Counted from the first letter of the stretch, positions 53,962 to 63,854 are shown. The stretch is 64,000 bases of DNA from Enterovibrio norvegicus DSM 15893 (GCF_900115495.1 NZ_FOWR01000014.1:1-64000), one strand, 5' to 3'. The notes: generated from the sequence alone by a model not told the origin. Made by a program: numbers and translations.

Positions 53962-54846
53962 TTACTTAGCAGCGACGATGCGGCCATTCAGTGAGGTAGC
54001 CAGTTCAAGGCTCGCCAAACCAAAGCCCCCCAAGATCGAATAGCCATTGATCGCAATGATTCGATTGTTCTGCGCAGCAGGCGTTGCAGCAAGCAAAGGC
54101 TGTTGCTTCAAGACGCCGTCAATGCCGCCCACTTGATCGAGCGTACGCTGAGAAATCAAAATGAATTCTGGCTGCATCTGCACAATGGCTTCACTGGAAA
54201 GCTGCTTATAGCTGGTGGTTGACGCAGCAGCAGGGTTTACACCGCCTGCCAGTTCAATCACGGTATTGACGGTGGTTTCATCACCCGCAACGGTCAGAGG
54301 ACGACCGTCAGACAGCATCATGAACATCACGCTTGGTTTCTTCGCTGGCGCATTCTTCTTCAGTTGCAGAATGTGCGTTGCGACATCGGTTTTAATCTCT
54401 TCGCCTTTCTCTTGTGTGTGCGTTAAAGAAGAGAGGGCATCAACACGGGTATTGAAATCTTGCAGCGTGTTGCCTGTTGGTAACGCTTCTACTTTCACAT
54501 CTGCCGCTTGAAGCAGAGACAAGGTCGAATCTGGGCCCATTTCAGCAGAACCGATCAAGTGTGACGGGCTCAATGCCAATAGACTTTCAGGGGCAAGTTG
54601 ACGGTGATATCCCATCACAGGAATGTCACGGCCATCGAGGTAATGGCGGCTGGTTAAATCCACGGCAACCACGTTTTTATCTGCACCCAGCGCGAACAAC
54701 AATTCGGTCACTGTTGAACCTGCACTGACGATACGAACGTCATTTACGCGAGACGCGCTGTTATCGTTTGCCATTGAAAAAGGAGAAAGCACAGCGGCAA
54801 GAAGAAAAGAGGCCGCTTTCATTGACGTTTTGTGAGATTTTTTCAT
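53962..54846 (-). CDS. hutB: periplasmic heme-binding protein
   Basis: A 294-residue class III solute-binding protein that delivers heme to HutCD. The signal peptide covers residues 1-26 (ending FSMA). The N-lobe has RIVSAGSTVTELLFALGADKNVVAVD and the conserved tyrosine in VMGYHRQLAPE, the likely heme ligand. The C-lobe has VNTVIELAGGVNPAA. Its start overlaps exbD by four bases. Confidence 0.95.
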   Translation of the reverse strand: MKKSHKTSMKAASFLLAAVLSPFSMANDNSASRVNDVRIVSAGSTVTELLFALGADKNVVAVDLTSRHYLDGRDIPVMGYHRQLAPESLLALSPSHLIGSAEMGPDSTLSLLQAADVKVEALPTGNTLQDFNTRVDALSSLTHTQEKGEEIKTDVATHILQLKKNAPAKKPSVMFMMLSDGRPLTVAGDETTVNTVIELAGGVNPAAASTTSYKQLSSEAIVQMQPEFILISQRTLDQVGGIDGVLKQQPLLAATPAAQNNRIIAINGYSILGGFGLASLELATSLNGRIVAAK

Positions 54847-55259
54847 TGTTCTTCCATCACGATATTGGTGGCGTTGATGTTGTTGTTCTGCATAAAGGCG
54901 AGAACCTTCAACATGCTTTCGACGCTCGCTTGTTTGTCGGCTGCAATCACAACCGGCTTATTTGGATTGGCTTTGATCATCTCCAGAAGGGCATGGGCAA
55001 ACAGATCCCATTCAGGAATCGCATCACCTTGTAATGCCCAAGACGGCGATCCATTGAGAACGGTAATCGCAATCACGTCCTGATTGGGCGATTCAAGCAC
55101 CGCAGCATCCGACGTTTGTGGTATCGCCACTTCCATGGTTTTGATTTGAATGTTCGCGGTCAGCAGCAGGAAAACCATCACGATGAAGATGATGTCCAAC
55201 AGCGGCGTCAAATCCGGTGTAAAGGAACTGGCTTCTTGTTGAGGTTGAGAACGGATCAT
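54843..55259 (-). CDS. exbD: ExbD energy-transducing protein
   Basis: A 138-residue inner-membrane protein with one helix. The essential aspartate is in FTPDLTPLLDIIFIVMVFLLL near residue 24. It forms the proton-driven motor with ExbB and TonB. Overlaps of four bases at both ends tie it to exbB and hutB. Confidence 0.95.
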   Translation of the reverse strand: MIRSQPQQEASSFTPDLTPLLDIIFIVMVFLLLTANIQIKTMEVAIPQTSDAAVLESPNQDVIAITVLNGSPSWALQGDAIPEWDLFAHALLEMIKANPNKPVVIAADKQASVESMLKVLAFMQNNNINATNIVMEEQ

Positions 55260-55996
55260 GATGCGTTCGCTTCCGACATTTTTACGCCGTTAGAGGCACC
55301 GTCTTGCTGATTCTCACAGTTCGATGGGCACACCTTGGTGCAGCAAATGCCTTTCTCATCCACAGACACGCCCGCAAGGTGCAAGTTGAAATGGTTCAGC
55401 ACATATTCGATTTTTGCCAAGGTGCGATCTGCCCACAGGCTAAACAGCTGAGACGCCGCAATAGCAGGAAGGGCAATTAACAGGCCAGCAGCCGTGGTCG
55501 ACATGGCCAAACCCAAACCGTCAGCAAGTTCCGATGGAGAAATTGCGCCTTGCGTGACCGACAACCCTTTAAACATTTCGATCAGGCCAATCACGGTACC
55601 CAGCAAACCGATTAGCGGGCTAAGCACGCCAATAACATTCAAAAGCTTTAGGCCAGAGGTAAATTGTCGGCGCTTCTTCTGCAGCCAAATGCTCACCGCT
55701 TCTTCACGCAATGACTTGGTGAATTGACGGTGGCTAATCAACATACAAAGACCTTGAGACAAGGTGGCTTTATCTTGATGGTGCGCTTTAACGTATTGTT
55801 CTAACTGCGCGTCGTCAGTCAGAGAAAGGGTATAGATCTCTTGCTGAAGGCTTTTACTGCGCGTTTTCGTATTTAGCGCGGCAAAGATTGAACGCTCGAA
55901 AATGAGCATAAGCATCAATGCTGACAACAGTGTCAGCGGCCAAGTCATGATGCCAAGTTGTGCGTGAATGGAGGAGAAAAATTGTAGATCCAACAT
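55256..55996 (-). CDS. exbB: ExbB energy-transducing protein
   Basis: A 246-residue MotA/TolQ/ExbB-family protein with three helices. GLLGTVIGLIEMFKGLS and GLGLAMSTTAAGLLIALPAI are the conserved membrane segments. A cysteine-containing C-terminal tail (CCTKVCPSNCENQQDG) with four Cys is unusual for ExbB and might bind a metal. Confidence 0.94.
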   Translation of the reverse strand: MLDLQFFSSIHAQLGIMTWPLTLLSALMLMLIFERSIFAALNTKTRSKSLQQEIYTLSLTDDAQLEQYVKAHHQDKATLSQGLCMLISHRQFTKSLREEAVSIWLQKKRRQFTSGLKLLNVIGVLSPLIGLLGTVIGLIEMFKGLSVTQGAISPSELADGLGLAMSTTAAGLLIALPAIAASQLFSLWADRTLAKIEYVLNHFNLHLAGVSVDEKGICCTKVCPSNCENQQDGASNGVKMSEANAS

Positions 55997-55998
55997 GA

Positions 55999-56784
55999 TT
56001 AATCCAGATTAAAACGAACAGGAATTCTTACTCGGTGTGCTAAGGCCACACCGTCATTTTTGTAACCGTTAAAGTGCCATTTCTTCACCGCCTTCAACGC
56101 GGCGTCGTCTAATTCATTGAAGCCAGAACTTTGCAAAATATTCTGTTTGGTTTGGTTACCGTCTTCATCAAGCCAGACTTCAATCAACACATTGCCTTCC
56201 ATCCCTTTGCGTTTCGCAATGCGCGGGTATTTCGGTTGGCTAGGACGAACCTTGAAAGTAGGGCGTTTTACCAATACAGGGGCACTGTTCTTTGCTTGGT
56301 TTACCTGCGCGTTAGCCTTGTTGACGTTGGTTTTTTTCTCTACCTGCTTTTCCTCTTTCGGTTTCTCTTCGAGGTTTTTTTTCTCAACAGGCTTCTTTTC
56401 GACAGGCTTAGGTTTTGGCGCGATCTTTTTATCAATCGGCTTTTTCACCTCGGGCGCTTTCTTAACCGCTGGCTGTTTAACCATGGGCTTCTTAACGTCT
56501 GTTTTCTTCACAACGGGTTTCTTGAGCGCCGGTTTTTTCTCGACAACAGGCTCTTTCACCACAGGCTGTTCAACAGGTGGTGTTTCGATGACTTTGGGTT
56601 CGATTTTTTCAGGTGAGGGTTCAGGCTCCGGCTGGGGTGCAGCAACAAGTTGTATTACGACACGTGTGCCCGTGTCGGCATCATTCATCGAAAATTGGGG
56701 TGGTGGCGGTGTTTGAGCGGAAAGCGCCAAACTGTGTAATGCAACTGAAACGACACCACAAACAACGTACCGTCGAGCGTTCAC
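55999..56784 (-). CDS. tonB: TonB energy transducer
   Basis: A protein of about 261 residues. The N-terminal helix contains the SxxxH motif (SVALHS) needed for contact with ExbB-ExbD. Residues 45-160 form a Pro/Lys/Glu-rich periplasmic spacer of short KKPVVKK-like repeats. The C-terminal domain has the YP motif in VRPSQPKYPRIAKRKGMEGNVLIE and ends in VRIPVRFNLD. GTG 56784 behind AGGAG is chosen; longer starts would add a second hydrophobic segment across the promoter. Confidence 0.93.
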   Translation of the reverse strand: MNARRYVVCGVVSVALHSLALSAQTPPPPQFSMNDADTGTRVVIQLVAAPQPEPEPSPEKIEPKVIETPPVEQPVVKEPVVEKKPALKKPVVKKTDVKKPMVKQPAVKKAPEVKKPIDKKIAPKPKPVEKKPVEKKNLEEKPKEEKQVEKKTNVNKANAQVNQAKNSAPVLVKRPTFKVRPSQPKYPRIAKRKGMEGNVLIEVWLDEDGNQTKQNILQSSGFNELDDAALKAVKKWHFNGYKNDGVALAHRVRIPVRFNLD

Positions 56785-56838
56785 ACTTTTCTCCTGCTTC
56801 GTGAAAACGACTGAAACTATGTGCATTATGCACGAAAT

Positions 56839-56857
56839 GAAAATGATATCAATTATC
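56839..56857. promoter_or_regulatory. Fur box between tonB and hutW
   Basis: GAAAATGATATCAATTATC matches 15 of 19 positions of the classical Fur consensus GATAATGATAATCATTATC. It lies midway between the divergent tonB and hutW genes, so iron-bound Fur could repress both transcripts. Confidence 0.75.
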
Positions 56858-56949
56858 AGTTGCATTATAATTTGATATGCATAAGATGGAAAAGAATTGA
56901 AGACAGCCCGAAGTGTGGCGCTGTTATCTGTATAAGGTCGTTTTCGGCG

Positions 56950-58467
56950 ATGATGTTTGATTTAAGCAACGTTGAACTGGTTGGCCAACGCACACCAGAC
57001 CCACTCCGTTTTGCCTTCCAACGTAAAAAAAGCCCGCATGCTGGTGGCATGATGCACGCAGTAAAAGGGGATGATATTCAGTCGTCTCTTGAAGCTGCAC
57101 ATTCACTGGTACCTGCGAATCGCTTCGCACCACGCTGCCTGTATATTCATATTCCTTTTTGTCGCGTGCGCTGCACTTACTGCAATTTCTTCCAATACGC
57201 GTCGAGCAAAAACCTGATCGACAGCTATGTGGATGCGCTTCGTAAAGAGATCGAATGGAAAGCTGCCCAAGCGTGGACACAAGGCGCACCATTCCAAGCG
57301 ATTTATATCGGCGGTGGCACACCGACTGACATTTCGGCTGCACAGATTCACACCATTGTTTCGGACATTCGTCGACTGTTCCCATTGACGCCAGATTGCG
57401 AAATCACCCTAGAAGGGCGCATTAACCGCTTTGGCAAGGATAAGTTTGAAGCGGCACTGGAAGCGGGTGTAAACCGTTTCTCATTCGGTGTTCAAAGCTT
57501 CAACACTAAAGTTCGTCGTAGCGCGAAGCGCCTTGATGATCGCGAAGTCGTCATCGAAAAAATCCAACAATTAGTGTCTTACAATGCCGCACCGATTGTT
57601 CTCGATCTTCTTTACGGATTGCCTTACCAAACGTTAGACGTGTGGCAGCAAGATCTTGAAGATTACCTGGAGACAGGCGCACACGGCGTTGACTTGTACC
57701 AATTGATTGAGATGCAAGGTTTGCCAATGGCCAAAATGGTCGAGCAAGGCAAACTGCCGCATCCTGCTGATACCCAAATGAAAGCGACCATGTTTGAAAT
57801 GGGCGTGAATTTCATGGCGAAACACCATCAAAAACGTTTGAGCGTGAACCATTGGGCATCAGACAACCGCGAACGCAGTATCTATAACTCATTGGCTAAA
57901 ACCACTGCTGAAATCATGCCGTTAGGCGCAGGGGCTGGCGGCAATGTGAACGGGTACCAGATGATGCAAACCCGTGATATGGAGACCTACATCACGGCGA
58001 TTAACGAGAACCGTTACCCTGTCACTATGATGACCATGGCACCCGCGAACAAAGCGGTTGCTGCTGAAGTGAAATCTGCCTTTGATGCAGGTGTCGTGGC
58101 GGAGCACAAGCTTGATAAGGTTGCCGGCAAAGGCACCTTTAGCGCACTGATCCCACTGTTTGAAGCATGGGAACAAAATGGCTTGGTCTACCTTGAAAGA
58201 AGCGATGCCGAGTTCGCACATCGTGGCTACGTGAAGCTAACACTGGCGGGACAATTCTGGGCTGTCACGCTTGCACAAAACCTGATTGAAGTGATTCAAG
58301 GCAGTGCACCAAAAGCCTCTGACGCGATGGCACCCAAAATCATGGGCGGTATGGCGATGCCAAAAATGGGCATGCCGGGCACGTCCTCGATGCCTAGCGA
58401 CGCAAAGAAAACAACGTCAGAAGACCAAAAAGAATTAGAAAGTAAAGCGGCTCACGTCGCTGCATAG
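56950..58467 (+). CDS. hutW: HutW radical SAM heme-utilisation protein
   Basis: A 505-residue radical SAM enzyme of the HemN/ChuW type. The CxxxCxxC cluster motif appears in FCRVRCTYCNF near residue 78, with YIGGGTPTDIS after it. ChuW opens heme anaerobically, and HutW is taken to act in the same pathway. The ATG pair at 56950/56953 is the likely start (AAGG upstream at a long spacing). The C-terminal 60 residues are Met/Ser/Lys rich (KIMGGMAMPKMGMPG). Confidence 0.9.
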   Translation: MMFDLSNVELVGQRTPDPLRFAFQRKKSPHAGGMMHAVKGDDIQSSLEAAHSLVPANRFAPRCLYIHIPFCRVRCTYCNFFQYASSKNLIDSYVDALRKEIEWKAAQAWTQGAPFQAIYIGGGTPTDISAAQIHTIVSDIRRLFPLTPDCEITLEGRINRFGKDKFEAALEAGVNRFSFGVQSFNTKVRRSAKRLDDREVVIEKIQQLVSYNAAPIVLDLLYGLPYQTLDVWQQDLEDYLETGAHGVDLYQLIEMQGLPMAKMVEQGKLPHPADTQMKATMFEMGVNFMAKHHQKRLSVNHWASDNRERSIYNSLAKTTAEIMPLGAGAGGNVNGYQMMQTRDMETYITAINENRYPVTMMTMAPANKAVAAEVKSAFDAGVVAEHKLDKVAGKGTFSALIPLFEAWEQNGLVYLERSDAEFAHRGYVKLTLAGQFWAVTLAQNLIEVIQGSAPKASDAMAPKIMGGMAMPKMGMPGTSSMPSDAKKTTSEDQKELESKAAHVAA

Positions 58468-58480
58468 GAGTAGTAACACA

Positions 58481-59005
58481 ATGCAACAAGCGATTATCGT
58501 CACCTCTGAAACCAAACAGCGCGTTGCTGAATACCTTGAGCAAGATGTTCATACCCCTGTTTCGAACATGGTAGACAGTCTGAAATTGACGGAAGGCGAA
58601 ATCACGCTGGCACTGCCAGAAGAAATGATCGCGCGCGCTGATGGCGCATTGGCACAAAGCATTCTTGAAGTGATGCCAACGTGGGGCAAAGTGACCACCA
58701 TCGTGCATTCCGGTGGTTCAGTATTTGAATTTAAAGCGGCATTCCCGAAAGGCAAACTGGCTCACGGTTACTACAACCTGATGGGCCGCGAAGGCCAACT
58801 GCACGGCCATCTGCGTCTTGAGCTTGTGTCTGACATCGTATTCGTCAGCAAACCATTCCGTGGCACTGAAAGCCATTACATTGGTTTCTTCGACAGCACA
58901 GGTCATTGTGTATTCAAGATTTACCTGGGTCGCGACAAAAAACGTCAGCTATTCCCAGAACAAATTGAACTGTTTAATGCCATGAAACAGGAGTTGGCAA
59001 AATGA
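58481..59005 (+). CDS. hutX: HutX heme-trafficking protein
   Basis: A 174-residue cytoplasmic protein of the HutX/ChuX family. It has GGSVFEFKAAFPKGKLAHGYYNLMGREGQLHGHL in its core and RGTESHYIGFFDSTGHCVFKIYLGRD near the C-terminus, given here as separate landmarks. It binds heme and is thought to hand it to HutZ. It lies 13 bases after hutW. Confidence 0.94.
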   Translation: MQQAIIVTSETKQRVAEYLEQDVHTPVSNMVDSLKLTEGEITLALPEEMIARADGALAQSILEVMPTWGKVTTIVHSGGSVFEFKAAFPKGKLAHGYYNLMGREGQLHGHLRLELVSDIVFVSKPFRGTESHYIGFFDSTGHCVFKIYLGRDKKRQLFPEQIELFNAMKQELAK

Positions 59006-59532
59006 TTGATAAGGCAGAACGTCTACAAAACCGTCTAGGTCCAGAAATCCAAGAATTCCGCGATGCACGTAAGACGTTGCAATTGGGTACTGTTGATAAA
59101 GATGGCAAACCGCATACCAGTTATGCACCGTTCGCGTTTTCAGAACAGGGTTACTACATCCTTGTGAGTGACCTTGCTACCCATGGTCAAAACCTGAAAC
59201 ACAGCAAAGCCGTATCGATCATGATGATCGAAGACGAAAACGAAGCACGCTCTATCTTTGCGCGCCGCCGTTTGTCGTTCGACACCAATGCAGAGCTTAT
59301 CGAGCGTGAATCTGCGCTTTGGCAGCAGGGCATCGACGTGATGCAAACACGCCTTGGCGAGATGATCGACAACCTTAGCCAACTAGGTGATTTCCGCCTA
59401 TACCGCTTAAACCCAGTGATGGGTCGTTATGTGAAAGGCTTCGGTCAAGCCTTCGACGTAACAGGCGAAGACCTGCTTTCTATCGTGCACCTGAATGAAG
59501 GTCACGTTCAGAAAATGAAAGAAGGCATGTAA
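59002..59532 (+). CDS. hutZ: HutZ heme-degrading protein
   Basis: A 176-residue split-barrel FMN-binding-fold protein that degrades heme to release iron. Landmarks are TSYAPFAFSEQGYYI near residue 34, RRRLSFDTNAELIERE, and GRYVKGFGQAFDV at the end, which in V. cholerae HutZ includes the heme-ligand histidine region. It overlaps hutX by four bases. Confidence 0.94.
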   Translation: MIDKAERLQNRLGPEIQEFRDARKTLQLGTVDKDGKPHTSYAPFAFSEQGYYILVSDLATHGQNLKHSKAVSIMMIEDENEARSIFARRRLSFDTNAELIERESALWQQGIDVMQTRLGEMIDNLSQLGDFRLYRLNPVMGRYVKGFGQAFDVTGEDLLSIVHLNEGHVQKMKEGM

Positions 59533-59545
59533 CGCTTTCAACTAG

Positions 59546-59570
59546 GGCTCTGGGTCCTTCAGAGCCTTTC
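59546..59570 (+). terminator. terminator-like hairpin after hutZ
   Basis: Seven-base stem GGCTCTG / CAGAGCC followed by TTTC, just after hutZ. It separates the hutWXZ transcript from hutA. Confidence 0.7.
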
Positions 59571-59646
59571 ATTATAAAAATAATAATTTTTTCGTGCTGA
59601 ATTCAGCGTGAGCGGCCTTTTATTGCCTAAAGAAAGAGTGAAGGTT

Positions 59647-61818
59647 ATGACAATTAAGAAAAACAAGCTGGCACTTCTCGTCAGTCTTTTCTGCGCGGGA
59701 AGTGCTGCCGCACAGGAAGTGTACACGTTTGATGAAGTGGTTGTTTCAGCAACCCGTAGTGAACAAAACATCAGTGATGTTGCGGCGTCCGTTGATGTTG
59801 TTGATAGCAAAAACATCGAAGAAGACCTCGCGCAAGATCTAGAACAAGCCATTGCCAATGAGCCGGGCGTTTCTATGCCGGGTACAGGTCGCTTTGGTAA
59901 CTCAGGCTTTAATATTCGTGGCTTGAGCGAGAACTACGTAAAAACCATGGTTGATGGCGTCGAACAGCCTACCTCTTTCGACCCAGGCGCAGATGTCATG
60001 CGCAAATATAACAACAACGTAGAAACCGACACGCTTCAGCGCATTGAAATCAACAAAGGCCCATCATCAAGCCTTTACGGGAGTGATGCCTTAGCGGGTG
60101 CCGTGATTATTCGCACCAAAAACCCTGAAGATCTGCTGACTGACGCAGGCGACGATACCTACGTCGCAGTGAAAACGGGCTACTACAGCGTTGATGAAAG
60201 CTACAAAGCAACCGCAACGATTGCTAACCGCACGGGTGATTTGGAAACCTTACTGATTTTCACACACCGTGATGGACATGAAACCGCGACGCATGGAAGT
60301 GGCGCAGACATTGAAAACCGCGATCGCGGGCAAGCTGACCCATTCGACATCAATTCTGATAACTTGCTTGCGAAGGCGTTCTACCAACTGAATGAAGATC
60401 ACCGCATCGGCATTACCGGCGAAATCTTCAATCGCGAAGCAGATGGCTTGATTCTGTCGAATGAAGGCTATGAAATCATGCCGGGCTTTGTGTATACCCG
60501 TAACAGTGCCAGCGATGAAGATCGCCGCAAACGTTTGACGTTCGAGCACGATTGGCAAGCCAACCTGATTGCGTTTGATCGCTTGAAATGGCACCTAACA
60601 GGGCTAGAAAGCGAAAGCCTGCACAACACATACGACGAAACACCAGCGCACGGCTACCGTAATCGCATGCGTAAGGGTGAAGACAAGAGCGTTCAGCTTG
60701 ATGCACAGTTCGATAAGGCGTTTGAGCTAGATACCAGCTACCACGAAATCAGCTACGGGTTTAACTACATTACGAATGAGTTCAACCTTGATTACCGTGA
60801 CATGTACTTGGAAGGACACAAAGCGGGCACGTTTCAAAACAAAGACGGTGATGTGCCCAATGCGGAGTCTGTAAAGTGGGGCATCTTCATTCAAGATCAG
60901 GCTTTCTTCTTAGAAGAGCGCTTGGTGCTTAATGCCGGCCTTCGTTACGATAATTTTTCTGCAGAACCAAAAGGTACATCGGATTATGCCAAATCAGACA
61001 GTGACGCTGTAACGGCGAAATTAGGTGCGGTATACCATTGGAATCAGAGCCTTAGCTCTTATGCCAACGTCAGCCAAGGCTTTAAAGCGCCAACGCTGCA
61101 AGACTTGTACTACTTCTATGAAACAGACGCGGCTTACGGCGCTGTTTACGAAGCTAACCCAGATTTGAAGCCTGAAGAGAGTGTTGGCTACGAAACAGGC
61201 CTGCGTATTACACAAGACTATGGCCGCTTTGATTTTGCCGTGTACTACAACGATTACAAAAACTTTATCGAAGGCACTAAGTTGGCCGACGACAATGGTG
61301 AAGGTAAAGAGTTGTGGTCTAAGCAGAACATCAGCAAAGCGGAAATCTACGGTGCTGAGTTCAAAGCACAATTGGCGTTGGATGTACTGATGGATGCGCC
61401 GACAGGCTTATACTCAGATTTCAGCGTGGCCTACACCCAAGGTAAAGACAAAGAAAACGGCGAAGCGTTAGATACCGTGTCTCCACTTTCTGCTTACTTC
61501 GCATTGGGTTATGCCGACGTAGAAGGCACTTATGGCGGTAAAGTGGCGGTAAAAGCGGTCGCCGGTAAGTCAGACGCTGATTGGAGTAACGCAAACGGCA
61601 ACGATAACGTCACCGCACCTGGTTACGCTGTCACAGACGTAACCGCGTTCTACCGCCCAATGACAAACTTAACGCTTCGTGCAGGCCTGTTTAATGCCTT
61701 CGACAAGAAGTATTGGGAATACACCAACCTGATTGGCTCGGAAGCAATAGACCAAGGACTTGATCGTCGCACGCAGCCAGGACGTAATTGGGGTATAGAA
61801 GCCGAATACGTCTTCTAA
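59647..61818 (+). CDS. hutA: TonB-dependent heme receptor
   Basis: A 723-residue outer-membrane receptor. It has a signal peptide (ending SAAAQ), the TonB box near EVVVSATRSEQN, and a plug domain with NIRGLSENYVKTMVDGVEQP and RIEINKGPSSSLYGSDALAGAVI. The barrel contains the FRAP/NPNL-type region (NPDLKPEESVGYETG) and ends in EYVF, the aromatic outer-membrane signal. ATG 59647 has GAAGG upstream. Naming as hutA rests on context with hutWXZ and tonB; HupA or HutR would be similar. Confidence 0.92.
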   Translation: MTIKKNKLALLVSLFCAGSAAAQEVYTFDEVVVSATRSEQNISDVAASVDVVDSKNIEEDLAQDLEQAIANEPGVSMPGTGRFGNSGFNIRGLSENYVKTMVDGVEQPTSFDPGADVMRKYNNNVETDTLQRIEINKGPSSSLYGSDALAGAVIIRTKNPEDLLTDAGDDTYVAVKTGYYSVDESYKATATIANRTGDLETLLIFTHRDGHETATHGSGADIENRDRGQADPFDINSDNLLAKAFYQLNEDHRIGITGEIFNREADGLILSNEGYEIMPGFVYTRNSASDEDRRKRLTFEHDWQANLIAFDRLKWHLTGLESESLHNTYDETPAHGYRNRMRKGEDKSVQLDAQFDKAFELDTSYHEISYGFNYITNEFNLDYRDMYLEGHKAGTFQNKDGDVPNAESVKWGIFIQDQAFFLEERLVLNAGLRYDNFSAEPKGTSDYAKSDSDAVTAKLGAVYHWNQSLSSYANVSQGFKAPTLQDLYYFYETDAAYGAVYEANPDLKPEESVGYETGLRITQDYGRFDFAVYYNDYKNFIEGTKLADDNGEGKELWSKQNISKAEIYGAEFKAQLALDVLMDAPTGLYSDFSVAYTQGKDKENGEALDTVSPLSAYFALGYADVEGTYGGKVAVKAVAGKSDADWSNANGNDNVTAPGYAVTDVTAFYRPMTNLTLRAGLFNAFDKKYWEYTNLIGSEAIDQGLDRRTQPGRNWGIEAEYVF

Positions 61819-61855
61819 CGCGATAAACAGAAAACCTCTGTAACGTGTTAGTGAT

Positions 61856-61887
61856 AAACACCCCGGTTCAGCCGGGGTGTTTTTGGT
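61856..61887 (+). terminator. terminator of hutA
   Basis: Eleven-base perfect stem AAACACCCCGG / CCGGGGTGTTT with a five-base loop and T run. Confidence 0.95.
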
Positions 61888-62025
61888 TTCAGCTAAACGT
61901 GTTTCAAGTGGCAGAAAGCCTGCCGTATTTATTAATCCCGCAACAAGGTGCGTTACACTGTCTGAGTAGGCTTCATTCAACAGCGACAATGCCCCTCTAT
62001 AACGATAAGAAAAATTGGAGACTCA

Positions 62026-63828
62026 GTGAGTAAAGGTGTTTTAACCGAGCTATCAACAGGATGGCTTATTCAACAGGCGAAAAAGCAAAAGAAACGCCTG
62101 ATTATCGCTAACATCATTGCCGTATTCGCCACCTTAATCAGTGTGCCAATTCCTTTGCTTATGCCGCTGATGGTTGATGAAGTGTTATTGAATCAACCAG
62201 ACAAAGGCATCGAATTATTTAACCATCTTTTGCCAGAATCTCTCCAACAGCCAGCCAGTTACATTGTGTTGGTGCTACTGATGGTGATCGTCATGCGTGT
62301 GGCGAGCCAGGCATTAAACATTTGGCAGAGCCGACAGTTCACGCTGGTATCCAAAAACATCACCTGTTTCATCCGTCAGCAGCTTCTCGATAAGCTCGGA
62401 CGCGTGAGCATGAAAGAGTTCGAGCAGCGCGGCAGCGGCGGTGTGAGCTCGCACCTTGTGACAGACATTGAAACCCTCGACAACTTCATTGGTAACAGTC
62501 TGAGCCGGTTTGTGGTGGGTGTGCTGACCGTCTTTGGTACCGCGATCATTCTTTTGTGGCTGGATTGGATGCTCGGTTTGTTCATCTTGTTGGTGAACCC
62601 ATTGGTGATTTTCCTTTCCCGTAAAATGGGTCAGCGTGTTAAGCACCTCAAGAAAGCAGAGAACCAATCCTTTGAGCGCTTCCAACAGCGTTTGGTGGAA
62701 ACCCTTGATGGTATTTATCAACTGCGTGCAGCAAACCGCGAGAAAGCCTACCTCGATGTATTGAAGCAAGATGCTGATGCTATCCGTCATGATGCAGACA
62801 AATACGCGTGGCAATCAGAAGCAGCAGGGCGCATTTCCTTCCTCATGTTCCTCATTGGCTTTGAGCTGTTCCGTGGTGCAGCCATGTTGATGGTGTTGTT
62901 CAGTGATTTAAGTATCGGTCAGATCTTTGCTGTGTTTGGTTACTTGTGGTTCATGCTGAGCCCGATCCAAGAGCTGCTTGGCATTCAGTATGCGTGGTTC
63001 AGTGCATCTGCTGCCATGAAACGCTTGAATGGCCTGCTTGCGCTAGAAGAAGAACACGTTATCGACACCAAAAGCGAAGACCCTCTGGCGAAGTGCGATA
63101 CCTTTGGCGTTGAAGTAAAAGATGTCACGTTCGCTTACGACGACGAGAGAACCGTACTTAATGGCTTGTCACTGTCATTGCCAGCAGGGAAGCGCGTTGC
63201 CTTGGTGGGTGCATCAGGTGGCGGTAAATCGACGCTAATCCAACTTCTACTTGGCCTTTACCGTAAATCTGATGGCGACATTCTGATTGATGGTGAATCC
63301 GTTGATACGCTGGGTTATGAGACCCTTCGCCAGCATACTGCCGTGGTGTTGCAGCAACCGGTTATTTTTAACGACACGCTTCGTGCAAACCTCACGCTCG
63401 GCCGAACCGACTTTACCGATGAGCAATTATGGCAATCGCTTGAAATTGCACAATTGGGCGAAGTGGTAGAGAAGCTTGAAAGCGGATTGGAATCGCAGCT
63501 GGGTCGTCAAGGCTTGAAGCTGTCGGGTGGTCAGCGTCAACGTCTTGCCATTGCTCGCATGATCCTCACCAATCCTAAACTGGTGATTCTGGATGAAGCC
63601 ACATCAGCACTGGACACAGCAACAGAAGCGGCACTGCACGAAGCGCTAAATAACTTCCTGCAAGGGCGCACCACATTGATCGTGGCGCACCGTTTGTCTG
63701 CGGTAAAACAAGCCGACCTGATTTACGTGCTAGAAGATGGCAAAGTGGCGCAATGCGGAAGTCACCAAGACCTGGTGAATGCAGATGGCCTTTACCAAAC
63801 CTTGTACGGCAACCTTCAAGCGGGTTAA
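62026..63828 (+). CDS. ABC transporter, fused permease-ATPase (MsbA-like)
   Basis: A 600-residue half-transporter with six membrane helices in residues 20-310, then an ATPase domain with Walker A GASGGGKST, signature LSGGQRQRLAIARM and Walker B VILDEATSALD. It starts at GTG 62026 behind GGAG. It follows hutA after a terminator, so co-regulation with heme uptake is not shown. Lipid, peptide or siderophore-type export is possible. Confidence 0.93.
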   Translation: MSKGVLTELSTGWLIQQAKKQKKRLIIANIIAVFATLISVPIPLLMPLMVDEVLLNQPDKGIELFNHLLPESLQQPASYIVLVLLMVIVMRVASQALNIWQSRQFTLVSKNITCFIRQQLLDKLGRVSMKEFEQRGSGGVSSHLVTDIETLDNFIGNSLSRFVVGVLTVFGTAIILLWLDWMLGLFILLVNPLVIFLSRKMGQRVKHLKKAENQSFERFQQRLVETLDGIYQLRAANREKAYLDVLKQDADAIRHDADKYAWQSEAAGRISFLMFLIGFELFRGAAMLMVLFSDLSIGQIFAVFGYLWFMLSPIQELLGIQYAWFSASAAMKRLNGLLALEEEHVIDTKSEDPLAKCDTFGVEVKDVTFAYDDERTVLNGLSLSLPAGKRVALVGASGGGKSTLIQLLLGLYRKSDGDILIDGESVDTLGYETLRQHTAVVLQQPVIFNDTLRANLTLGRTDFTDEQLWQSLEIAQLGEVVEKLESGLESQLGRQGLKLSGGQRQRLAIARMILTNPKLVILDEATSALDTATEAALHEALNNFLQGRTTLIVAHRLSAVKQADLIYVLEDGKVAQCGSHQDLVNADGLYQTLYGNLQAG

Positions 63829-63854
63829 CGCCTCGTTTGAACCATTGATTGAAC

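Noticed and set aside
56117-56716. Long Phe/Gly-rich frame opposite tonB
   Set aside because: It mirrors the Pro/Lys-rich TonB spacer on the complementary strand and has no independent start signals.
59571-59600. Fur box upstream of hutA
   Set aside because: The AT-rich CATTATAAAAATAATAATTT stretch matches the consensus too poorly to claim, although iron control of hutA is expected.
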